A DNA stretch of 64,000 nucleotides from the NCBI RefSeq assembly GCF_025403485.1, contig NZ_CP099966.1, positions 1,302,001 through 1,366,000 of the forward strand, written 5' to 3'. The stretch comes from Chryseobacterium paludis. Its GTDB lineage: Bacteria > Bacteroidota > Bacteroidia > Flavobacteriales > Weeksellaceae. Below the pieces are notes generated by a model. It did not search any database and was not told the DNA's origin. It saw nothing but the letters and a program-made list of their open reading frames with translations. Of this stretch, positions 9,230 through 17,159 are shown one piece after another; positions within the stretch are counted from its first letter, which is position 1, and every line of letters starts with the position of its first letter. Both the position numbers and the translations under genes were made by a program.

Positions 9230-10108
9230 ATGAAAAGTCTCCAGTTTTCAGTTCCTGCCAATACCAGTAAAAGCATTCGTATTCAGGAAGATATAATGAC
9301 TAATTTTTATCCTTATTTTCATCGTCATGATGAAACTCAGATCATGTGGATTGTAAAAGGTCACGGAACATTGGCCATCGAACAAAGCCTTTTTAATTTT
9401 GAAGCTGGTGATATTTTCTACCTAGGATCTAATCAGTCACACGTCTTTAAAGCAGACTTTAATAAAGATGAAAAGCATAAAGTTCATTCGGTATCCATTT
9501 TCTTTGATCCTTATAAAAAGATTGCCGGGGTTTTTGATCTACCCGAATTTGAAGAGCTTAAAAATTTCATAACTCATTCGGAATTTGGATTTCAAGTATC
9601 ACATGAATTAAAAGCCGAAATAGGCAATGAAATCACAGAATTACAAAAATTAATGGGTATTGATCAAATCATAAACTTTGTAAAGATCTTAAGCCATCTG
9701 ATGCAAAACAGACATTTACATATTCCCTTATCTACAGGAAAAAATTTACCCAGTCATATTTCTGATAATGATAAACGGATTATAAATGCACAAAACTATA
9801 TCAAGAAAAATTTTGCCGAAAATAAGCTGACACTTGACAATGTTGCAAAAGAAGCCTGTATGACGCCACAAGCTTTTTGCAGATCTTTTAAAAAACGTAC
9901 TGGCATTACTTATATTGAATATCTTAATGATTTACGCGTACAACGTGCATGTAAGCTCTTAACATCTTCAAACATGTACAATATCTCGTCTGTTGCTTTC
10001 AATAGCGGATTCAATAGTCTGACTAATTTTAATCGTGTTTTCCGGATGATTATGAAATACTCACCTAAAGAATATCTGAAGCGATATAAAGAAACAATTA
10101 TGGACTAA
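9230..10108 (+). CDS. AraC family regulator, likely of hydroxyproline catabolism
   Basis: 292 residues. The N-terminal cupin sensor starts with HRHDETQIMWIVKGHGTLAIEQSLFNFEAGDIFYLGSN, a pattern seen in AraC regulators that bind small acids or amino acids. The C-terminal pair of helix-turn-helix motifs includes LTLDNVAKEACMTPQAFCRSFKKRTG and YNISSVAFNSGFNSLTNFNRVFRMIMKYSPKEYLKRYKE. It lies between the leftward peptidase operon and the rightward hydroxyproline operon. An 11-base motif, TGTTAAAATAT, occurs both ahead of this gene (9182-9192, inverted) and ahead of the next gene (10119-10129), so it probably controls both directions. The effector is inferred, not seen. Confidence 0.88.
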   Translation: MKSLQFSVPANTSKSIRIQEDIMTNFYPYFHRHDETQIMWIVKGHGTLAIEQSLFNFEAGDIFYLGSNQSHVFKADFNKDEKHKVHSVSIFFDPYKKIAGVFDLPEFEELKNFITHSEFGFQVSHELKAEIGNEITELQKLMGIDQIINFVKILSHLMQNRHLHIPLSTGKNLPSHISDNDKRIINAQNYIKKNFAENKLTLDNVAKEACMTPQAFCRSFKKRTGITYIEYLNDLRVQRACKLLTSSNMYNISSVAFNSGFNSLTNFNRVFRMIMKYSPKEYLKRYKETIMD

Positions 10109-10118
10109 ATTCGTAACG

Positions 10119-10184
10119 TGTTAAAATATGGTCATTATCCATTAAAATATTAACATTTATGGATTTAAAATTCCGGTAGTTTTG
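10119..10184 (+). promoter_or_regulatory. Promoter and candidate AraC sites of the hydroxyproline operon
   Basis: TAGTTTTG at 10177-10184 matches the -7 element TAnnTTTG. Upstream are two direct copies of TTAAAATAT (10121-10129 and 10142-10150) that start 21 bp apart, two helical turns, as is usual for AraC half-sites. The first sits in TGTTAAAATAT, which recurs inverted at 9182-9192. The AT-rich background tempers this call. Confidence 0.45.
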
Positions 10185-10201
10185 AATAAACATAATTTAA
10201 T

Positions 10202-11107
10202 ATGAGTACAAAACTTAACTGGAAAGGTATTTATCCAGCCGTATTAACACCTTTCACAAAAGAAGGTGATATAGATTTTGAAATGTTCGCTAAAAATACT
10301 GAAGCTCAGATTAAAGCTGGTGTCCATGGGATTATCCTTGGGGGAACATTAGGAGAAGCAAGCGTATTAGAAACAGAAGAAAAGTTTGAACTTTTAAAAT
10401 ATGCAAAGGATATTACCGCCGGAAGAATTCCTGTTATTCTCAACCTTTCTGAAAATACAACGAAAAACGCAACAAATTTCGCGAAAAAAGCAAAAGAAAT
10501 AGGTGCAGACGGATTAATGTTGCTTCCGCCTATGAGATATAAGGCAGACAGCCGTGAGGTCGTAGAATATTTTAAAGCAGTTGCAATGGCAACAGATCTT
10601 CCTATCCTTATTTACAACAATCCCGTTGATTATGGGATTTATGTAACGCTTGATATGTTTGAAGAGCTTATAGCTTATCCTACTATTCAGGCGGTGAAAG
10701 AGTCTACAAGAGATTTAGCAAACGTGACCAGAATGATCAACCGCTTTGGTAAAAGAATTAAAATCCTTGGTGGAGTCGATACCATTTGCCTTGAAACTTT
10801 AATGCTTGGAGCTGACGGCCTTGTTGCAGGTTTGGTAGATGCATTCCCCAACGAAACAATGGCCATGTATAATCATGCTAAAGCTGGAAATTATGATAAG
10901 GCCATTGCCATTTACAGATGGTTCATGCCTTTATTAGAGCTGGATATTCATCCTAAACTGATTCAATACATTAAACTTGCAGCAACCGCAGAAGGAATAA
11001 GTAACCCCTATGTCAGAGCTCCAAGACTGGAGCTGTATGGTGCCGAAGCCGAACAGATCAATAAGATTATTTCGGATGGTATAGCCAATCGCCCGGCATT
11101 AGATTAA
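10202..11107 (+). CDS. DapA-family lyase, likely 1-pyrroline-4-hydroxy-2-carboxylate deaminase
   Basis: 301 residues, the usual length of the dihydrodipicolinate synthase family. The Schiff-base lysine is Lys166 in AVKESTRD, and the assisting tyrosine is Tyr138 in IYNNP. The GGTLGE segment (47-52) replaces the GTTGE of true DapA, as expected for family members with other substrates. In bacterial L-hydroxyproline breakdown a DapA-family enzyme turns 1-pyrroline-4-hydroxy-2-carboxylate into 2-oxoglutarate semialdehyde and ammonia. The call rests on the family plus the neighbouring epimerase, oxidase and semialdehyde dehydrogenase. It is the first gene of the operon. Confidence 0.85.
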   Translation: MSTKLNWKGIYPAVLTPFTKEGDIDFEMFAKNTEAQIKAGVHGIILGGTLGEASVLETEEKFELLKYAKDITAGRIPVILNLSENTTKNATNFAKKAKEIGADGLMLLPPMRYKADSREVVEYFKAVAMATDLPILIYNNPVDYGIYVTLDMFEELIAYPTIQAVKESTRDLANVTRMINRFGKRIKILGGVDTICLETLMLGADGLVAGLVDAFPNETMAMYNHAKAGNYDKAIAIYRWFMPLLELDIHPKLIQYIKLAATAEGISNPYVRAPRLELYGAEAEQINKIISDGIANRPALD

Positions 11108-11124
11108 CATCAGAAATAAAAACT

Positions 11125-12606
11125 ATGATTGAAGAAACATCAAAAGAAATTATTGATCAGAGGATTCAGATGGCAACGGATGCTTATCAGTTTCTGAAGA
11201 ATACGACAATAAAAGAACGTGCAGTGTTTATGAATACTGTGGCGGATAAAATTGAAGCTTTAGGAGAAGAACTCCTGATGACAGCTCATGAAGAAACGTC
11301 GTTACCTTTAGCAAGACTAACCGGTGAAAAGTCAAGAACAATAGGGCAGTGGAGAAGTTATGCAAAAGCAGTATCAACAGGAATTTATACAGAAGCAAGG
11401 ATTGATCTTTCCCAACCTGAAAAACAAAAGGGGGATCTGAGAAAATACAATATAGGAATAGGTCCTGTTGTTGTTTTCGGAGCCAGTAACTTCCCGTTTG
11501 CATTTTCTACAGCAGGAGGAGATACAGCGAGTGCTATGGGTGCGGGAAATCCTGTACTTGTAAAAGTTCATCCAGCTCATACCAAGACCTCACAAATAAT
11601 GGCTGATGCTATAACAGCTACTGTAAAGGAACTCGGATGGCCGGAAGGTGTATTTAGTCATATTACCGGAACATCTAATGATATTGGTGCTTACTTAACG
11701 AAACACAAAGACATAAAAGCGGTAGCATTTACGGGTTCATTTAATGGCGGAAAAGCCTTGTTCGATTTAGCGAATCAACGTGAGGAACCTATTCCCGTAT
11801 TTGCAGAAATGGGCAGTATCAATCCTGTGTTTGCTTTTGAGCATTTACTGAAAAACAGAGCAGAAGATCTGGCAAAAGAATATGCATCTTCCTTAACATT
11901 AGGCGTTGGACAGTTTTGCACTAATCCAGGTGTTTTTATTGCATTAAAAGGAGAAAGCCTGAATAGATTTATCACGGCATTAAAAAATGAAATTCCGGGT
12001 ATTGCTCCTGTCAATATGCTTCATAAAGGTATCTTTGAAAACTTTGAAAAACTGAAGCGTATTGCTTCTACACAATCGGAAGTGGATGTAATTACAGAAG
12101 TAAATGCAGAAGCAAATGAATGGCAGGGACGAGCTATTGTTGTAGAAACTACGGGAAAGAATTTTATTAAAAATAATATTTTAAGTGAAGAAGTTTTCGG
12201 CCCGTTCGGTATTATTGTAGCCTGTGAAACACCGGAGGAAATACTACAGATTGCTCAACATTTGAAAGGACAGCTCACCATAACCATAACAGCTACAGAG
12301 GAAGATGTACGTCAAAATATTAAATTGATTAATATTTTGAAAGATAAATGCGGTCGGCTTTTATTCAATGGGATGCCGACCGGTGTCGAAGTCGTTTACG
12401 CCATGCAGCACGGAGGACCTTTTCCATCAACTACCGATGCGCGTTTTACATCGGTAGGACCGGATGCTGTCAAACGATTTGTCCGTCCTATTTCTTTTCA
12501 GAATTGGCCGGAGGAATTTTTACCGGAAGAATTAAAGAATGTAAATTCATTGCAGATCAGCAGAATTGTTGATGGTGAAATTCATTCAGGATCATTAAAA
12601 TTATAA
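11125..12606 (+). CDS. Aldehyde dehydrogenase, likely 2-oxoglutarate semialdehyde dehydrogenase
   Basis: 493 residues of the aldehyde dehydrogenase superfamily. The catalytic Cys265 is in GQFCTNPGVF, the general base Glu228 in FAEMGSINP, and the cofactor segment FGASNFPFAFS spans 118-128. The FAEMGSINPVF and GQFCTNPG motifs match the NADP-dependent group that oxidises 2-oxoglutarate semialdehyde (2,5-dioxopentanoate). This would be the last step of the hydroxyproline pathway and yields 2-oxoglutarate for the TCA cycle. It follows the DapA-family gene by 17 bp and precedes the epimerase by 5 bp, so one transcript is nearly certain. Confidence 0.9.
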   Translation: MIEETSKEIIDQRIQMATDAYQFLKNTTIKERAVFMNTVADKIEALGEELLMTAHEETSLPLARLTGEKSRTIGQWRSYAKAVSTGIYTEARIDLSQPEKQKGDLRKYNIGIGPVVVFGASNFPFAFSTAGGDTASAMGAGNPVLVKVHPAHTKTSQIMADAITATVKELGWPEGVFSHITGTSNDIGAYLTKHKDIKAVAFTGSFNGGKALFDLANQREEPIPVFAEMGSINPVFAFEHLLKNRAEDLAKEYASSLTLGVGQFCTNPGVFIALKGESLNRFITALKNEIPGIAPVNMLHKGIFENFEKLKRIASTQSEVDVITEVNAEANEWQGRAIVVETTGKNFIKNNILSEEVFGPFGIIVACETPEEILQIAQHLKGQLTITITATEEDVRQNIKLINILKDKCGRLLFNGMPTGVEVVYAMQHGGPFPSTTDARFTSVGPDAVKRFVRPISFQNWPEEFLPEELKNVNSLQISRIVDGEIHSGSLKL

Positions 12607-12611
12607 CCAAG

Positions 12612-13610
12612 ATGAACAGAACTTTTTTTTGCATAGATTCCCATACCTGTGGTTGCCCGGTACGTCTCGTAGCAGGTGGTGGACCCATTCTGAAAGGAAA
12701 TTCAATGATGGAACGCCGACTTCATTTCATGAAAGAATATGACTGGATTCGTAAAGGATTGATGTTTGAGCCGAGGGGGCACGATATGATGAGTGGAAGT
12801 ATCCTTTATCCTCCAATTGATGAAGCTAATGATATCGGCGTTTTATATATTGAAACCAGTGGATGTCTTCCTATGTGTGGACATGGAACGATAGGAACCG
12901 TAACAATTGCTATAGAAGAGGGTTTGGTCGTTCCAAAAATTCCCGGAAAATTAAGACTTGAAACCCCAGCAGGACTGATCTTGATCGATTATGCTCAGGA
13001 AGGAAAGAAAGTAAAGTCTGTAAAATTAACGAATGTAAAATCTTTTCTTTACGCAGAAGATCTGGAAGTAGACTGTCCGGACTTAGGATCCATAAAAGTA
13101 GATGTAGCTTATGGTGGAAACTTTTACGGCATTATTGATCCTCAGGAAAATTTTGGAGATATTTCCGATTTTACAGCAAGTCAACTCATTCATTATGGAA
13201 AAATAATCAGAAAACTCCTCAATGAGAAATACATCTTTACCCATCCAGAAGATGAAAATATTTTTGGATTAAGTCATATCCAGTGGACCGGTACACCTAC
13301 AGATCCTAAAGCGAGCGGAAGAAATGCTGTTTTAGTTGGTGAAAATGCTTTGGACCGTTCACCTTGTGGTACAGGAACCTCAGCAAGAATGGCTCAATGG
13401 TATGCTAAGGGGAAATTAAAAGAAGGGGAAGAATTCATCCACGAAAGCTATATCGGTTCTCAGTTTATCGGACGGATAGAGGGAACGGAAACCGTTGATG
13501 GAAAATCAGCTATTATCCCTTCGGTTGAAGGTTGGGCAAGAATTACAGGGTATAACCATATTATTATCGACGATGAAGATCCTTATTGGTTAGGATTTCA
13601 GGTTATGTAA
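12612..13610 (+). CDS. 4-hydroxyproline 2-epimerase (proline racemase family)
   Basis: 332 residues. The two catalytic cysteines of the family are present: Cys89 in MCGHGTIG and Cys252 in DRSPCGTGTSARMA. A Cys/Cys pair marks racemases and epimerases, while a Thr in the second place marks trans-3-hydroxyproline dehydratases, so this is an epimerase. The pathway context (oxidase, deaminase, semialdehyde dehydrogenase) points to conversion of trans-4-hydroxy-L-proline to cis-4-hydroxy-D-proline. The protein is cytoplasmic. It is followed after 8 bp by the FAD oxidase that would use its product. Confidence 0.92.
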   Translation: MNRTFFCIDSHTCGCPVRLVAGGGPILKGNSMMERRLHFMKEYDWIRKGLMFEPRGHDMMSGSILYPPIDEANDIGVLYIETSGCLPMCGHGTIGTVTIAIEEGLVVPKIPGKLRLETPAGLILIDYAQEGKKVKSVKLTNVKSFLYAEDLEVDCPDLGSIKVDVAYGGNFYGIIDPQENFGDISDFTASQLIHYGKIIRKLLNEKYIFTHPEDENIFGLSHIQWTGTPTDPKASGRNAVLVGENALDRSPCGTGTSARMAQWYAKGKLKEGEEFIHESYIGSQFIGRIEGTETVDGKSAIIPSVEGWARITGYNHIIIDDEDPYWLGFQVM

Positions 13611-13618
13611 GCAAACAA

Positions 13619-14887
13619 ATGACACAAAATAAAGGAAAAGCACTGGTTATTGGTGCCGGAATAGCAGGACTCAGCTCTGCATATTACCTCTTAGAGAAAG
13701 GCTGGCAGGTAGAAATCCTGGAACAAAATGATCTCACCAATAATTGTTCATACGGCAATGCGGGAATGATTGTTCCTAGTCATTTTACCCCGTTGGCAGC
13801 ACCTGGAGTCGTTGCTCAGGGAATACGCTGGATGTTTGACAGTAAAAGTCCATTTTATGTAAAGCCCTCATTAAGTCCACAATTAATATCCTGGGGAATC
13901 AAATTTTTAAAACATTCTAATCAGAAACATGTTGATCGCTCTGCTTCTGCAATCAGAGACCTTAATTTAGCCAGCAGCCAGCTTTATAACCAAATTGCCC
14001 AAAAAGAAGAATTTGATTTTGAGCTTACTCAGAAAGGCCTTCTAATGCTATATAAAACAGAAAAAGTAGCTGAAGAAGAGATAGAGCTTGCTCATACAGC
14101 GGTTAAATTGGGTTTATCTGTTGATATCCTTGACCAAAAAGGGATCGAGGAACTGGAACCGAATATTAAACTGGATATTATTGGTGGCATCAATTATAAA
14201 TGTGATGGCCATATGAATCCGGTGAAACTGATGAAACAACTGATTACTTATCTTAAAAATAATGGTGTTGTTTTCCATACTCAACATAGAATTACAGGAT
14301 TTGAGACCCATGGAAAAAGAATTAGAGCCGTTATTGCTAACGGTGAAAAATTCACAGCTGATCAATTTGTGATGACAGGAGGTTCGTTTCTTCCTGAACT
14401 GGCAGAAAAAGTGGGTATAAAAATTCATTTGATGCCCGGCAAAGGGTATTCATTTATGCATAAACCGGAAAATCCAGACAATAGGATAGAGCGAGCCGCT
14501 CTTTTACTGGAAGCAAGAGTAGCTGTGACTCCTATGGGTGGGCATATCCGATTTGGAGGGACTATGGAATTGGCACCCCATCATCGTAGTAAAATTAATA
14601 TGAATCGGGTAGAAGGGATTGTACAGTCTATTCCGAAATATATGCCCGAATTTCAGATCGAAACACCTAAGGAATCTGATATTTGGTTTGGCTACAGACC
14701 TTGTGCTCCTGATGGGCTTCCTTATTTGGGAAAGGCATCAAAACTTGAAAATTTAATTATTGCAGGTGGTGGTGGAATGATGGGATTAAGTCTGGGACCT
14801 GTTTTTGGAAGAACAGTTTCTGAAATTGCGGATGGCCAAAAGCCAACTGCAGATATCAGCTTATTTAATCCTCAAAGATTTAGCTGA
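13619..14887 (+). CDS. FAD-dependent D-amino-acid oxidase/dehydrogenase, likely D-hydroxyproline specific
   Basis: 422 residues from MTQNKGKALVIGAGIAG. An in-frame ATG at 13586 would overlap the epimerase and add 11 residues before the Rossmann strand, so I chose the ATG 8 bp after the epimerase stop. The dinucleotide-binding GAGIAGLSSAYYLLEKG starts near residue 11, and the C-terminal FAD contact GGGGMMGLSLGPVFGR is intact. The GYRPCAPDGLPYLG segment is typical of the DAO/DadA family. In this operon the expected reaction is cis-4-hydroxy-D-proline to 1-pyrroline-4-hydroxy-2-carboxylate. A single-subunit enzyme is inferred, since no partner subunits are present. Confidence 0.9.
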   Translation: MTQNKGKALVIGAGIAGLSSAYYLLEKGWQVEILEQNDLTNNCSYGNAGMIVPSHFTPLAAPGVVAQGIRWMFDSKSPFYVKPSLSPQLISWGIKFLKHSNQKHVDRSASAIRDLNLASSQLYNQIAQKEEFDFELTQKGLLMLYKTEKVAEEEIELAHTAVKLGLSVDILDQKGIEELEPNIKLDIIGGINYKCDGHMNPVKLMKQLITYLKNNGVVFHTQHRITGFETHGKRIRAVIANGEKFTADQFVMTGGSFLPELAEKVGIKIHLMPGKGYSFMHKPENPDNRIERAALLLEARVAVTPMGGHIRFGGTMELAPHHRSKINMNRVEGIVQSIPKYMPEFQIETPKESDIWFGYRPCAPDGLPYLGKASKLENLIIAGGGGMMGLSLGPVFGRTVSEIADGQKPTADISLFNPQRFS

Positions 14888-14921
14888 TCTGATACAATAG
14901 GCACACCAAATTTTTTAATAT

Positions 14922-15905
14922 ATGAAAACAAAAAATGTACTTACAGGCTATCTATTGAAGTTAGTTTGTTTAATCAGCTTTGTATTCTTCTATGCTTGCG
15001 AAAGCAGAGACATTACACCAGCCAGAGATGAATCACCTACAGCAGGTAAAACTGCTGCTGTAACCTCTTACACCAGCGGACAGAAACAGCACGATTTCTC
15101 CTCCAGTGCGGGAGGAACAAGAAGTTACTACCTATCTGTACCTGAAAATTATGATAGTGAGAAGAAGTATCGCCTTGTCTTTGTTTTCGCAGGAACAGAT
15201 ACAACAGGACATGAAATGCAACAATGGATGGGACAAGGATGGAACTCCAGCACCCCCGGTCTTGAAAAATTAATGGATAATACCATATTTGTTTATCCTG
15301 ATCAGGAATACACTTGGGATGGTGATAAAGGTTGGGCTATGGGAGATTATGCTTCACCTTATCAGGGATCGGAAGATATCCAGTTTACCAAGGAACTTTT
15401 GAATCTTATCAAATCAACCTACTCGATTGATCAAAACCGTATTTTTGCTACCGGACACTCTTGGGGTGGAGATATGACTAATGTTACTGCTTATTTCTTA
15501 AATGGAGTATTTAAGGCTATTGCTCCGGTTGCATCTAACAGACCATTCTGGTTTAAAAATAGTAATGGTAATTATGTTGCTAATTCTAATTATCATGGAA
15601 ACACAACTGTGTGGATTTTCTTTGGCCTTGGTGACGATCATTTTGGTAACACCAGTCCTAATGGACTCTTCGGAAAAGAGCAAGCAGATTTCTGGAGACT
15701 GAAAAACGGAACAAGCAACAATCCAACATCTACATCAATTGGCAGTGGTAATGATACGACAAAGACCTATAGCGGCGGTACAGCAGATGTAAAACTTACG
15801 CTTTATGCAAGTGGGCAGTATTCAGGAGGAGGTAACTCTCTCTTAGGTCACCAACCACCGGATTATTACTTCAAAGCTGTAACCGACTGGTTCAAAAGTT
15901 TCTAA
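14922..15905 (+). CDS. Lipoprotein esterase of the CE1 / PHB depolymerase-like alpha/beta hydrolase type
   Basis: 327 residues. The lipoprotein signal peptide ends in FFYAC with Cys26 as the lipidated residue. The following Glu-Ser-Arg and a Thr/Ser-rich linker lead into RSYYLSVPENYDSEKKYRLVFVFAG, the start of an esterase D / feruloyl esterase / PHB depolymerase fold. The nucleophile motif is GHSWGGD, and a C-terminal LLGHQPPDYY offers the His. It starts 34 bp after the oxidase gene on the same strand, so it may be the last gene of the hydroxyproline operon, and lies at the cell envelope. An ester substrate is likely; which one is unknown. A link to esterified plant wall or matrix material is speculation. 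Confidence 0.75.
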   Translation: MKTKNVLTGYLLKLVCLISFVFFYACESRDITPARDESPTAGKTAAVTSYTSGQKQHDFSSSAGGTRSYYLSVPENYDSEKKYRLVFVFAGTDTTGHEMQQWMGQGWNSSTPGLEKLMDNTIFVYPDQEYTWDGDKGWAMGDYASPYQGSEDIQFTKELLNLIKSTYSIDQNRIFATGHSWGGDMTNVTAYFLNGVFKAIAPVASNRPFWFKNSNGNYVANSNYHGNTTVWIFFGLGDDHFGNTSPNGLFGKEQADFWRLKNGTSNNPTSTSIGSGNDTTKTYSGGTADVKLTLYASGQYSGGGNSLLGHQPPDYYFKAVTDWFKSF

Positions 15906-15909
15906 CCCA

Positions 15910-15998
15910 TTAACCACTCCAACTATTATAGCATAACAAAAAACAAAATTCCCCTCCCTCGGAGGGGTAGCAAATCAAAGATTTGACGGGGTGGTTAC
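15910..15998. repeat. REP-like element with nested hairpins
   Basis: Outer arms TAACCACTCC (15910-15919) and GGGGTGGTTA (15989-15998) are inverted with one mismatch. Inside lie a CCCCTCC/GGAGGGG hairpin (15951-15966) and the small palindrome CAAATCAAAGATTTG (15971-15985), then ACGGGGTGG. This block resembles intergenic repeats that I recall from other Chryseobacterium-type genomes. It can also fold as a terminator for the esterase gene. Confidence 0.6.
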
Positions 15999-16043
15999 TA
16001 CTATATCGAATATAAAAATAATTTTGAGTTTTGGATGATGTTT

Positions 16044-16081
16044 GGGCTTAATGATCAGCAATGATCTTAAGCCCTTTTTTT
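16044..16081 (+). terminator. Intrinsic terminator-like hairpin
   Basis: GGGCTTAA (16044-16051) pairs with TTAAGCCC (16067-16074) and is followed by a run of eight T. A GATC/GATC pair lies in the loop. It would end any transcript reading past the esterase gene and the REP element. Confidence 0.7.
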
Positions 16082-16162
16082 AATAGTTATTCTCACATTT
16101 TCATCACTTAATTCTCGGTATTTTGATGTATTTTTATGGGCTTAAAAAACTTCATTATCCTT

Positions 16163-16657
16163 ATGCAATATAAAGACGATTCGATCACCATACGTGAATT
16201 TACAGCTCAGGAATTAACTTTGTTCTTATCACTCTTTGAAAACCCAAATGTTACTCAATTTCTTCCCTATAAAAGTAACGAAGAATATATAAAAACGTTT
16301 CAAAAATCATTGTCAGATTATCATGAAGGACCATTCAGCAGATGGGGTATCTTTAATACTGAAGATAATGACTTTGTGGGAATGTGTGTCGCAAGAGTTT
16401 TTGTGGACAATCCTGAACAAACAGAAATTGGATATGTTGCCAATGAAAAGTATTGGGGAAAGGGCGTAGCCACTAAAATATGCAAAGCACTTGTTGACTA
16501 TTGTGTTTCACTAAATGACAATAGAGATATTGTTGCTGTTACTGATCTTGATAATATAGGATCTCAAAAAGTTCTTACAAAGAATGGATTTATCCGAATA
16601 GAGAATTTAGTACGGGAAAACGAGGTGGTAGCTTACTTTATATTTCAGAAAGATTAA
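16163..16657 (+). CDS. GNAT family N-acetyltransferase (RimJ/RimL type)
   Basis: 164 residues from MQYKDDSITIREFTAQEL; an upstream ATG at 16136 adds nine hydrophobic residues and is possible but less likely. The acetyl-CoA binding segment reads EIGYVANEKYWGKGVATKICKALVDYC, the usual motif A with a G-x-G-x-A/G pattern, and ends with GFIRIENLVRENEVVAYFIFQKD, typical of enzymes that modify ribosomal protein N-termini or small amines. The substrate is not predictable. It stands alone between two repeat regions and has no operon partner. Confidence 0.8.
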   Translation: MQYKDDSITIREFTAQELTLFLSLFENPNVTQFLPYKSNEEYIKTFQKSLSDYHEGPFSRWGIFNTEDNDFVGMCVARVFVDNPEQTEIGYVANEKYWGKGVATKICKALVDYCVSLNDNRDIVAVTDLDNIGSQKVLTKNGFIRIENLVRENEVVAYFIFQKD

Positions 16658-16666
16658 ATGAGAAAT

Positions 16667-17110
16667 GGTTAATCGCAAAGACGCTAAAATCTTTAAAATC
16701 ATAACGTTTTTAAGGCGCAAGGATTTTTATCTTCGATAAAAATTTAAAAATTTCTGCTTAATCCGCTAAATCTGCGAGATAAAAAATCTTTTTTTAACCA
16801 CAAAAGTCACAAAAGCCTTTATTTTAAACACTTTAGAACACTTAAGTTTTCCTAAGCTAAATGAATAACGTTTTAAAGATCACAGAAGAAGAAAATCAAA
16901 GATTTTCAAAAAACTAAAGTGTACTTATTATTCGCAAGGCTTTTCACTTAAAATAACTTAAGTGTTATTTAAATAGAAACAACTTCTCGATACGGTTTTC
17001 CAAAACCTACTCGAAGGGACGAATCGAGCCCTCAGTATAAACCCTGCCGAAAATCTTTGATTTTCTTGCGCCTTAAAAACAGCATTCTAAAGAAACCTTT
17101 GCGATTAACC
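16667..17110. repeat. MITE/REP-like composite element with 14-bp terminal inverted repeats
   Basis: This fills a 500-bp gap without a gene. GGTTAATCGCAAAG (16667-16680) is repeated inverted at 17097-17110. A second block, GTTTTTAAGGCGCAAG, lies at 16706-16721 and inverted at 17065-17080. Inside are palindromes GAAAATC-AAA-GATTTTC (16891-16907) and GAAAATC-TTT-GATTTTC (17049-17065), and a nested hairpin with outer arms CTCGAT/ATCGAG (16986-17028). No open frame of note is present. It looks like a small non-autonomous element or a cluster of REP units. No target duplication was identified. Confidence 0.6.
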
Positions 17111-17159
17111 AATGACTCGCTATAACAAAGTTCGAAACTTATCTTAACCTAAAATGTTA

